Assembly (NCBI RefSeq): GCF_000338295.1
Contig: NZ_ANMO01000085.1
Span: 1 to 50,984 of the forward strand
DNA: 50,984 nt
Reading direction: 5' to 3'
From: Rhodopirellula europaea 6C
GTDB taxonomy: Bacteria > Planctomycetota > Planctomycetia > Pirellulales > Pirellulaceae
Numbering within the stretch: the stretch's first letter is position 1; every line of letters begins with the position of its first letter. Under the pieces are notes generated by a model that was not told the DNA's origin, searched no databases, and saw nothing but the letters and a program-made list of their open reading frames with translations. The position numbers and the translations under genes are program-made. This document shows, one piece after another, positions 31,187-36,151 of the stretch.

Positions 31187-31289
31187 CGGCAACTGCTGCG
31201 GCGATGGAAGCACGCCTGGTTTGGGACCAGGAGGCTGTTTTCATTTGTGAGTGGCTCCGCCACGGGCGGTTCGACTCCGAGGTGTCCGA
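31187..31289 (+). tRNA. tRNA-Pro(TGG)-like unit with long variable region, possibly degenerate
   Basis: A perfect anticodon arm CCTGG-TTTGGGA-CCAGG (31215-31231) gives anticodon TGG, identical in loop to the Pro tRNA at 32444. A D-like stem TGCT/AGCA precedes it. A TTCGACT T-loop is at 31270-31276 but its stem keeps only three pairs, and the best acceptor (CGGCAAC with GTGTCCG) keeps five of seven. About 33 bases, including a GTGG/CCAC hairpin, sit in the variable region, which is not normal for tRNA-Pro. It may be a tRNA pseudogene with an insertion or an unusual tRNA-like RNA. Confidence 0.4.
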
Positions 31290-31306
31290 CTTTTGAAACG
31301 ACAGAT

Positions 31307-31378
31307 GGTAGTCGAGGGCTGGTTGTCCAGGCCTTGCTGATAACGAGGTTGTGCCGAGTTCGATCCTCGGGGCTACCA
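31307..31378 (+). tRNA. tRNA-Ile(GAT)
   Basis: Acceptor GGTAGTC/GGCTACC (one T-G), anticodon arm CCTTG-CTGATAA-CGAGG, perfect T-arm CCGAG-TTCGATC-CTCGG, discriminator A. The D-stem is short (GGC/GCC). Confidence 0.88.
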
Positions 31379-31455
31379 CTTACGACAACGACACGAAAGA
31401 AAACCAACATGCTGCCTGCACTGCGATTGAAACGCATAGCCGCGACTGAAAAAGC

Positions 31456-31528
31456 GGGGCTGTGGTGTAACTGGCAGCATGACGGACTTTTAATCCGTTC
31501 GGTGAGGGTTCAACTCCCTTCTGCCCCA
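31456..31528 (+). tRNA. tRNA-Lys(TTT)
   Basis: Acceptor GGGGCTG/CTGCCCC with one T-T mismatch, anticodon arm ACGGA-CTTTTAA-TCCGT, T-arm GAGGG-TTCAACT-CCCTT, discriminator A as expected for Lys. The D-stem is weak. Confidence 0.85.
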
Positions 31529-31539
31529 TCGCTACACAT

Positions 31540-31612
31540 CGGCGTGTAGCTCAGGGGTGAGAGCGGCGTCCTTATAAGGCGACGGTCGCGGGTTCAATTC
31601 CCGCCACGCCGA
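31540..31612 (+). tRNA. tRNA-Ile(TAT)
   Basis: A fully regular cloverleaf: acceptor CGGCGTG/CACGCCG, D-stem GCTC/GAGC, T-arm GCGGG-TTCAATT-CCCGC, discriminator A. The anticodon loop CTTATAA gives TAT, which reads AUA directly. The outermost pair of the anticodon stem is weak. Most bacteria read AUA with a lysidine-modified CAT tRNA, so an encoded TAT is uncommon. Confidence 0.85.
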
Positions 31613-31637
31613 CTGAAACGAAACAACGACGACACAT

Positions 31638-31710
31638 GGGATTGTGGCAGACAAGGTAATGCATCGGACTCTTAATCCGAGCGATGTGAGTTCGATTCTC
31701 ACCGATCCCA
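31638..31710 (+). tRNA. tRNA-Lys(CTT)
   Basis: Acceptor GGGATTG/CGATCCC, anticodon arm TCGGA-CTCTTAA-TCCGA, perfect T-arm GTGAG-TTCGATT-CTCAC, discriminator A. The D-arm is irregular (GCA/TGC core). Confidence 0.88.
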
Positions 31711-31731
31711 CTTGGAAATAGCAAATAGCTA

Positions 31732-31796
31732 TTAGCCGTTAGCGATTAGCTCCAGCACTGGAAAGCTAGTTGCCAAGAGCTAACCGCTAAATGCTA
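31732..31796. repeat. Imperfect inverted repeat in the tRNA array
   Basis: TTAGCCGTTAGCGATTAGCT (31732-31751) faces AGCTAACCGCTAAATGCTA (31778-31796). Most bases pair, with a 26-base loop that contains TCCAGCACTG, a sequence repeated at the start of the next tRNA (31798-31807). It looks like a dispersed intergenic repeat that has inserted between two tRNA genes. Confidence 0.65.
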
Positions 31797-31801
31797 CTCC
31801 A

Positions 31802-31872
31802 GCACTGATGGTCTAACGGCAAGACTCCTCCGTCGTAACGAGGTGATGCGGGTTCGATTCCGGCTCGGTGCT
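31802..31872 (+). tRNA. tRNA-Thr(CGT)
   Basis: Acceptor GCACTGA/TCGGTGC, D-stem GTCT/AGAC, T-arm GCGGG-TTCGATT-CCGGC with one mismatch. The anticodon loop GTCGTAA gives CGT; the closing pair of the stem is C-C. G1-C72 and C2-G71, the Thr identity pairs, are kept. Discriminator T is unusual for Thr. Confidence 0.7.
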
Positions 31873-31924
31873 CTTGAACGCTTCGGCGTATTGATCTTTG
31901 ACAGTTTGGTAGTGATGCATTTTT

Positions 31925-31995
31925 GCGCCCATGATGTAGCGGTAGCCTGCTGCCTTGCCATGGCGGAAGTGTGGGTTCGACTCCCACTGGGCGCT
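31925..31995 (+). tRNA. tRNA-Gly(GCC)
   Basis: Perfect acceptor GCGCCCA/TGGGCGC, anticodon arm CTGCC-TTGCCAT-GGCGG, perfect T-arm GTGGG-TTCGACT-CCCAC, discriminator T as usual for bacterial Gly. The D-stem pairs poorly. Confidence 0.87.
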
Positions 31996-32003
31996 TTGTA
32001 GAA

Positions 32004-32075
32004 TCCGGCGTGGCCCAATGGTAGGGCGGCTCCCTGTTAAGGAGACGAGTGATGGTTCGAGTCCATCCGCCGGAG
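32004..32075 (+). tRNA. tRNA-Asn(GTT)
   Basis: Perfect acceptor TCCGGCG/CGCCGGA, D-stem GCCC/GGGC, anticodon loop CTGTTAA with stem GCTCC/GGAGA (one mismatch), perfect T-arm GATGG-TTCGAGT-CCATC, discriminator G as expected for Asn. Confidence 0.9.
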
Positions 32076-32081
32076 CTTCGC

Positions 32082-32150
32082 GAAGTTTGAAGGGTGAAGC
32101 GAGAAGTGTGAGATAGCTCGCTTCGTTTCACACCTCGGCCTTCAAGCTTC
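32082..32150. repeat. Long imperfect hairpin in the tRNA array
   Basis: Outer arms GAAGTTTGAAGG (32082-32093) and CCTTCAAGCTTC (32139-32150) pair with one G-T. An inner perfect 8-bp stem GAAGCGAG/CTCGCTTC lies at 32096-32124. It separates the Asn and Gly(TCC) genes and could be a mobile hairpin repeat or a processing signal. Confidence 0.7.
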
Positions 32151-32160
32151 CGCATGTTTC

Positions 32161-32232
32161 GTGTCCTTGGCCGAGCGGCAAAGGTTCCGGACTTCCAATC
32201 CGGCTAGGTGGGTTCGACTCCCACAGGACACT
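32161..32232 (+). tRNA. tRNA-Gly(TCC)
   Basis: Perfect acceptor GTGTCCT/AGGACAC, anticodon arm CCGGA-CTTCCAA-TCCGG, perfect T-arm GTGGG-TTCGACT-CCCAC, discriminator T. The T-arm is identical to that of the Gly(GCC) unit, suggesting common descent. Confidence 0.9.
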
Positions 32233-32247
32233 CTTTTGTCTTGAAAA

Positions 32248-32321
32248 ACTCTCTCTCCGGCGCGTCGTCGCGACGTGAGCCTTTGAAGCTCGCAGGTCGG
32301 GTTCAATTCCCGGACGGAGTG
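32248..32321 (+). tRNA. tRNA-Gln(TTG)
   Basis: Anticodon arm TGAGC-CTTTGAA-GCTCG gives TTG. T-arm TCGGG-TTCAATT-CCCGG. Acceptor ACTCTCT/ACGGAGT has one mismatch and one wobble. Discriminator G is right for Gln. The D-arm lacks the usual shape; CGTCG-TCG-CGACG can form instead, so this unit is structurally odd. Confidence 0.65.
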
Positions 32322-32342
32322 CTGATTTATTGAAGACCAAAC

Positions 32343-32433
32343 GCCGGAGTAGCAGTTGTTGGTCGCTGCACCTGACTCTGGAAGTGTTTTCCGCCGAGGG
32401 GGTCGTTCATTGGTTCGATTCCAGTCTCCGGTG
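32343..32433 (+). tRNA. Class II tRNA, probably tRNA-Ser(GGA)
   Basis: Acceptor GCCGGAG/CTCCGGT (first pair G-T), D-stem GCAG/CTGC and T-arm ATTGG-TTCGATT-CCAGT are good. At 91 bases it has a long variable region, as in Ser, Leu or Tyr tRNAs, and its discriminator G fits Ser. The anticodon stem pairs badly; the loop read as CTGGAAG gives GGA (Ser), but another register would give CTG. Anticodon therefore uncertain. Confidence 0.6.
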
Positions 32434-32443
32434 CTGATGTTTT

Positions 32444-32514
32444 CGGGTATAGCTTGGAGTAAGCGGTGTGGTTTGGGACCACGCATGGACAGTGTGCGAC
32501 TCACTGATACCCGA
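32444..32514 (+). tRNA. tRNA-Pro(TGG) with altered T-loop
   Basis: Perfect acceptor CGGGTAT/ATACCCG, D-stem GCTT/AAGC with a 5-base loop, anticodon arm TGTGG-TTTGGGA-CCACG, perfect T-stem CAGTG/CACTG and discriminator A. The T-loop is TGCGACT: position 55, almost always T (pseudouridine), is G. Confidence 0.8.
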
Positions 32515-32516
32515 CT

Positions 32517-32592
32517 GTGGCCAGATCTGGTGTTGGTTTCCAGAGACTCACTGTGAATGAGTTTGTCGCCGGTTCAATTCCGGTTGGTCACC
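32517..32592 (+). tRNA. tRNA-His(GTG)
   Basis: Acceptor GTGGCCA/TGGTCAC, D-stem TCTGG/CCAGA, anticodon arm ACTCA-CTGTGAA-TGAGT, T-arm GCCGG-TTCAATT-CCGGT, discriminator C73 as required for His. The base before position 1 is T (32516), so the normally encoded G-1 is missing. It begins two bases after the Pro unit. Confidence 0.85.
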
Positions 32593-32607
32593 CTCGTGAA
32601 CATTTCC

Positions 32608-32680
32608 GGTGGCAATTTCCTTTGGGAAGGAAGCTTGATTGTCCATCAAGTCGCTGCGGGTTCGACTCCCGTTGCCATCG
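32608..32680 (+). tRNA. tRNA-Asp(GTC)
   Basis: Acceptor GGTGGCA/TGCCATC (one G-T), D-stem TTCC/GGAA, anticodon arm CTTGA-TTGTCCA-TCAAG, T-arm GCGGG-TTCGACT-CCCGT, discriminator G as expected for Asp. It is the last unit; a truncated protein gene begins within about ten bases of its end. Confidence 0.9.
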
Positions 32681-32686
32681 CTTTAG

Positions 32687-33114
32687 TTCGCGGTAAAGAC
32701 ATCCAGATCGCTGTTTATGACGCCGAGTTGCTACGCTTCAAACGTGCGTTTCCCTGGAATCCTGAGTCCGGGCAAGTGGAAGTGAGTGCTTTGGCAGTCG
32801 ATGCCGCCAGCGGTCTCGTCTGGTCGACGGACTGGGTGAGTGGCAACTATGTCTATCGTTACCGGCTCGCCGACGGAGAATACGCCGGTAAGTTGCACTT
32901 GCGACCGGTCCCTCAGTGGCAACAGGGCATCGCGTGTTACCGTGGCAACCTTTTCATCACTGCTGATGACGGCGATGCCGACAACCAGGAGGCCGACAAT
33001 CTCTGGAAAGCGCCGGCTGATGCCACGGGGACGGGGGGCACTGTTAACCGGTTTCACAGCAATGACTTAGGTCACTGCCGTGTCAATTCCCGCGATTTTC
33101 CTGGCATGGCGTGA
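32687..33114 (+). pseudogene. 5'-truncated beta-propeller (SMP-30/gluconolactonase-like) fragment
   Basis: Directly after tRNA-Asp the plus strand reads a protein without a start: VRGKDIQIAVYDAELLRFKR, then PESGQVEVSALAVDAASGLVW, YRYRLADGEYAGKLHLRPVP and GIACYRGNLFITADDGDAD. This resembles the middle or C-terminal part of secreted six-bladed propellers related to SMP-30 or NHL proteins. The frame goes on through KAPADATGTGG into sequence that no longer looks like the family and stops at 33112. No start codon or N-terminal half remains, since the tRNA array occupies that place. It is best explained as a gene cut by a rearrangement at the array's end. Confidence 0.7.
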
Positions 33115-33144
33115 AGGATTCGCTTTCTCGCCGATCTAATAACT

Positions 33145-33639
33145 ATGAACAGTCATGAAGAATTCGAGAGCGTGGTGAATGCCCATTGGGTCGACGTTGT
33201 TCGGCTCGGCATCCTGATGTTCGCTGATGAGACCGAAGCCGAGGAAGTCGCCCAGCAGACGTTCTTCAAGGCGTATACCGCGTGGGATTCATTCGAAGGT
33301 CGCTCGAGCGTCCGAACATGGCTGTTCCGCATCGCCATCAATGTTTGTCGGAGGAATCTCACCACTCGCAAACGTTTCCAAGGCGAACGACTCGACCATC
33401 ACATCGAGCTAACGCATCCCGAGCCCGACCCGCGTGAACAACAGATGAAGGATGAGGTGAGGCAGGCCTTGAATCGACTACCGCCGCCTCATCGCTTGAT
33501 TCTGACGCTGTTCTGCATCGAGGGCCTGAAGCATCAGGAAATCGCCAGGATCTTTGATGTTCCCGAAGGAACGGTCTGGTCGCGATTGCACAAGGCCAAA
33601 CAAGAACTGAGAAAAGAACTTCAAGCAATCGAGGATTGA
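33145..33639 (+). CDS. ECF-family RNA polymerase sigma factor
   Basis: 164 residues. Region 2: LMFADETEAEEVAQQTFFKAYTAWDSFEG with VRTWLFRIAINVCRR. Region 4: ALNRLPPPHRLILTLFCIEGLKHQEIARIFDVPEGTVWSRLHKAKQELRK, the classic sigma-70 region-4 motif. Size and layout match a minimal ECF sigma. The next gene starts three bases after its stop and encodes a membrane protein whose N-terminal cytoplasmic part could be an anti-sigma domain, so the pair is probably a transmembrane-controlled regulator. Confidence 0.93.
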   Translation: MNSHEEFESVVNAHWVDVVRLGILMFADETEAEEVAQQTFFKAYTAWDSFEGRSSVRTWLFRIAINVCRRNLTTRKRFQGERLDHHIELTHPEPDPREQQMKDEVRQALNRLPPPHRLILTLFCIEGLKHQEIARIFDVPEGTVWSRLHKAKQELRKELQAIED

Positions 33640-33641
33640 TC

Positions 33642-34352
33642 ATGGATACCAAAGAAATCAGAACACTATGTCTCAAGCGTGTCTACGGAGTAGCACTGAC
33701 CGAAGGCGAACGGGACTTGGTCGCTGACTACGCACAAACTGCTGACGGCAGGGACTACCTGCGGGAGTGTCAGGAGATGAAAGACCTTCTGAAAGATGTG
33801 GCCGACGTAAACATCAAGCCGGCCGATCATGAGGCGATGGTCGAGAACTTTGAGCGTACCATTCGCCAGAAGTTCAACGAGACGGTGTTCCAACCTTGGT
33901 GGCGAGCTAACAGCGCGCCAGTTATTCTGGGAATCATGGCTGGGTTGTTCATCGTTCTCGATGATGGTTGGAGTGTCATCAATACTGTGCTGCTGGGGAT
34001 TTGTGCCTTTTGGCTGATCACGGACTGTTTCCAGCGGTACTACTATGCGAAAGTCTTGAGCATGCCTGACCTTTACGAATACGCCAAGGCATCAAGGAGA
34101 CGGTCAGACCGGATACTCCAGAGCCTGCCGGGTCGAGCGCTGTTGACCATGTTCTCCGGGCTGGCCATCGCGGCCGTGTCGTACGGTGTGTACTGGGGCT
34201 ATCGGCAGTTTGGCTTCATCGCGCCGGCGATCGTGGCCTTTGTCCTGATTGATGCGATTGCCGTTGTTGCCATCGTCGTCTACCAGTACCGCAAACTGAA
34301 ACGCTCGGATCCCGAAGTCTGGGACTGGTGGGCGGAAGAGATCAAGGAGTGA
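33642..34352 (+). CDS. Membrane protein, candidate anti-sigma factor
   Basis: 236 residues from the ATG at 33642, just after the sigma gene. The first 85 residues are soluble and charged (DTKEIRTLCLKRVYGVALTEGERDLVADY), followed by four hydrophobic helices at about 90-108, 112-130, 165-190 and 195-215. No zinc-binding anti-sigma motif (HxxxCxxC) is visible, so it is not a standard ZAS protein. The tight coupling to the sigma gene makes an anti-sigma role likely, but that is inference. Confidence 0.7.
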   Translation: MDTKEIRTLCLKRVYGVALTEGERDLVADYAQTADGRDYLRECQEMKDLLKDVADVNIKPADHEAMVENFERTIRQKFNETVFQPWWRANSAPVILGIMAGLFIVLDDGWSVINTVLLGICAFWLITDCFQRYYYAKVLSMPDLYEYAKASRRRSDRILQSLPGRALLTMFSGLAIAAVSYGVYWGYRQFGFIAPAIVAFVLIDAIAVVAIVVYQYRKLKRSDPEVWDWWAEEIKE

Positions 34353-34362
34353 TGGGCAAGAA

Positions 34363-34473
34363 ATGGAACTCCGGCGCGGCTCACTCATTGTTGCAATACC
34401 ACTGCTGCTCGGCCTTCCCACCATGCTCAACGTTGTGTTCGCCGCGCTGAATCTTCGCCGGCTTGAAAGATAG
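34363..34473 (+). CDS. Small single-pass membrane protein (36 residues)
   Basis: An ATG at 34363 opens a 36-residue frame with a charged start (MELRRGS), one hydrophobic helix (LIVAIPLLLGLPTMLNVVFA) and a basic end (LRRLER). It fills the gap between the candidate anti-sigma gene (stop 34352) and the next gene (start 34479) with spacings of 10 and 5 bases, as expected inside an operon. It has no recognised family. Confidence 0.55.
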   Translation: MELRRGSLIVAIPLLLGLPTMLNVVFAALNLRRLER

Positions 34474-34478
34474 GTTAC

Positions 34479-35192
34479 ATGAACTCTGAAACAGGGAAAA
34501 CGAAGAAAGTCAAAGGATTGAGGTTCAGTCTGGGGCAACTGCTCGGCTTCGTGTTGCTGATTGCATTGTTGGTATCCAACCTGCTTCTCGTTCAGCGTGT
34601 CCGCGACTCGGGACGTGAACTCACACAATTGCGAAGAGAGCAAGGTAAGCTCGTGGTCGACGACCCAGGCCAGATGAACATCATTCCTGTTCCAGGGCCC
34701 CAGCTGGATTGGCAGAGAAACTGGAGCTGGAGGGTCTATGCTCCGCCGGGTACGAAGATTGACATTTGCTTCTGCAACCGATTGATCCCAGCGGATGGGC
34801 TGCCCGATGAGAAAGCGAACTACATCTGGCGAAATACGATGGATGCAGAAGACTTCATTGGCTCGTTGCCGAATGGCAAACTGCTGTCCGTATCGCTGGT
34901 CAAGAAATCCAAGAACGGCACGACAAAATCATATCTGGATTTTACCGATGGCGATTCGATCTTCTCGTACCCGCTGGAACATGATGTCGATGCCAATCGA
35001 GCCAGTACGACCGACGTCGCGGCGGACGACGGTGAAAAAACGAGTGAACTGGGCAAACCCCTCGTATTGCTTCGTCACCGGTTGAGCATTCAGGAGGAGC
35101 CAATGCCAGATGGAACAACAAGTGAACGGATTCCATTTCAGCAGCCGTTGGAAGGATTCATGCTGTGGCTCGAACCCCGGAGTAAGAAGTAG
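34479..35192 (+). CDS. Membrane-anchored extracytoplasmic protein, unknown function
   Basis: 237 residues: a basic N-terminus, one membrane helix (LLGFVLLIALLVSNLLLV, about 20-38), a short coiled-coil stretch (RVRDSGRELTQLRREQG) and an extracytoplasmic beta-rich domain (WSWRVYAPPGTKIDICF, GFMLWLEPR). No family recognised with confidence. The layout is common among planctomycete proteins. It closes the sigma/anti-sigma/small-protein run, with five bases from the preceding stop, and may be a signal input partner or a target of the sigma factor. Confidence 0.75.
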   Translation: MNSETGKTKKVKGLRFSLGQLLGFVLLIALLVSNLLLVQRVRDSGRELTQLRREQGKLVVDDPGQMNIIPVPGPQLDWQRNWSWRVYAPPGTKIDICFCNRLIPADGLPDEKANYIWRNTMDAEDFIGSLPNGKLLSVSLVKKSKNGTTKSYLDFTDGDSIFSYPLEHDVDANRASTTDVAADDGEKTSELGKPLVLLRHRLSIQEEPMPDGTTSERIPFQQPLEGFMLWLEPRSKK

Positions 35193-35429
35193 TCGAGACC
35201 AATCCGGCAAGGACGCGGGCTCTGCCCAAAACGACATGCGATCAGCGACGATTTGGGCGCGTCGGTTGCATCGAACGCCAAATCAATTTCCTGGGTACAG
35301 GTAGACTTTCGGCTAGAATGCGATCATGAGTCGGGAAAACAACCCCGGGGCGCCAACCACAATGCACGGATTGAGCGGAGTCACGAAGTGCAGGTCCAGC
35401 TCTGCTAGCTCTGCCAGCCCAAACCCAAC

Positions 35430-36041
35430 ATGAATGAAACGTCGCTTAGTTTGCTGCACCGCCTTCGAGAGTCTCCCGAAACGGAGAGTTGGGATCGGCT
35501 TGTCGCATTGTACGCACCGCTCATTCGTGCCTGGCTGCGGAAGTACGACGTTCAAGAGAGTGACGCGGACGATTTGGTACAAGAGGTGTTGCTGGCCGTA
35601 TCGAAGGATCTCTGCAAATTTGAGCATGGTGGACAGCCAGGTGCTTTTCGCGGGTGGCTGAAGGGAATTCTGGTCAATCGGCTGCGAAATTTCTGGCGAG
35701 CACGAGATCGCCGTCGGGAGGCTCGCGGTCATTCCGATATCGATGAGAGGTTGGCTGAGCTGGAGATTCCGACCAGCGAGTTGAGTCAGCTTTGGAACGA
35801 GGAGCATGACCGGTACGTCTTGCGAAAGCTACTTGAACTGGTCAAGCCTCGTTTCGCCCCCAACACGTGGACAGCGTTCGACCGGGTCGCCCTCAAGGGG
35901 GAAAAACCACGTGATGTTGCAGCAGAAATGCAGATTTCGCTGAATGCCGTTGTGACAGCTAAGTCCCGAGTGCTAGGCAGATTACGTCAGGAATCCCAAG
36001 GCCTTGTCGACTCATCTTCGGGTTTTTCGGCCCTGCGCTAA
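35430..36041 (+). CDS. Planctomycete ECF sigma factor, kinase-linked type
   Basis: 203 residues opening MNETSLSLLHRLRESPETESWDRLV, a characteristic planctomycete ECF start. Region 2 is DADDLVQEVLLAVSKDL with FRGWLKGILVNRLRNFWRARDRR. Region 4 is more divergent: FDRVALKGEKPRDVAAEMQISLNAVVTAKSRVLGRLRQE, still an HTH. The kinase gene with a zinc-finger front starts 110 bases downstream on the same strand, the usual partnership for this ECF group, so phospho-control of the sigma or binding by the kinase's zinc-finger region is likely. A hairpin lies between the two. Confidence 0.9.
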   Translation: MNETSLSLLHRLRESPETESWDRLVALYAPLIRAWLRKYDVQESDADDLVQEVLLAVSKDLCKFEHGGQPGAFRGWLKGILVNRLRNFWRARDRRREARGHSDIDERLAELEIPTSELSQLWNEEHDRYVLRKLLELVKPRFAPNTWTAFDRVALKGEKPRDVAAEMQISLNAVVTAKSRVLGRLRQESQGLVDSSSGFSALR

Positions 36042-36055
36042 CATAAATGTTCGGC

Positions 36056-36079
36056 TGCGGCTCTTTAAAGATAGCCGCA
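36056..36079 (+). promoter_or_regulatory. Hairpin between sigma and kinase genes
   Basis: TGCGGCT (36056-36062) and AGCCGCA (36073-36079) form a perfect 7-bp stem with a 10-base loop. There is no T-run after it, so it is not a classic terminator. It may lower read-through or stabilise the upstream message. Confidence 0.4.
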
Positions 36080-36151
36080 CGTCACTCGCGGAAGGATCCG
36101 TCTGTGCCCGAAAGACGAATGCTGAAAATCTAACGATGGAGAGCCCTCCCG

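Larger units (their letters stand above)
31092..32680 (+). other. tRNA array (fifteen units on one strand)
   Basis: Fourteen tRNA cloverleaves plus one tRNA-like unit lie head-to-tail in 1.6 kb: Phe, Pro-like, Ile(GAT), Lys(TTT), Ile(TAT), Lys(CTT), Thr(CGT), Gly(GCC), Asn, Gly(TCC), Gln(TTG), Ser class II, Pro(TGG), His, Asp. None encodes the 3' CCA. Spacers run from 2 to about 140 bases, and two of them hold hairpin repeats. T-arms and acceptors are well formed in most units, whereas D-arms are often only three base pairs or irregular. Discriminator bases generally match the amino acid (A for Phe/Ile/Lys/Pro, T for Gly, G for Asn/Asp/Gln/Ser, C for His). Both flanks carry broken genes. Such arrays are known in phages and in some bacteria; whether this one is mobile is inference. 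Confidence 0.88.

Noticed and set aside
31379-31455. Possible extra tRNA between Ile(GAT) and Lys(TTT)
   Set aside because: No T-loop and no acceptor pairing could be found in the 77-base spacer.
30993-32504. Several minus-strand open frames over the tRNA array
   Set aside because: They are antisense to tRNA genes; repeated phrases in them (such as SNPP or RVEPT-like strings) come from reading the T-loops backwards.
33040-33114. Possible sixteenth tRNA near 33040-33100
   Set aside because: A hairpin with a tetraloop and a stretch resembling a T-arm exist, but there is no acceptor stem and no anticodon loop of seven bases.
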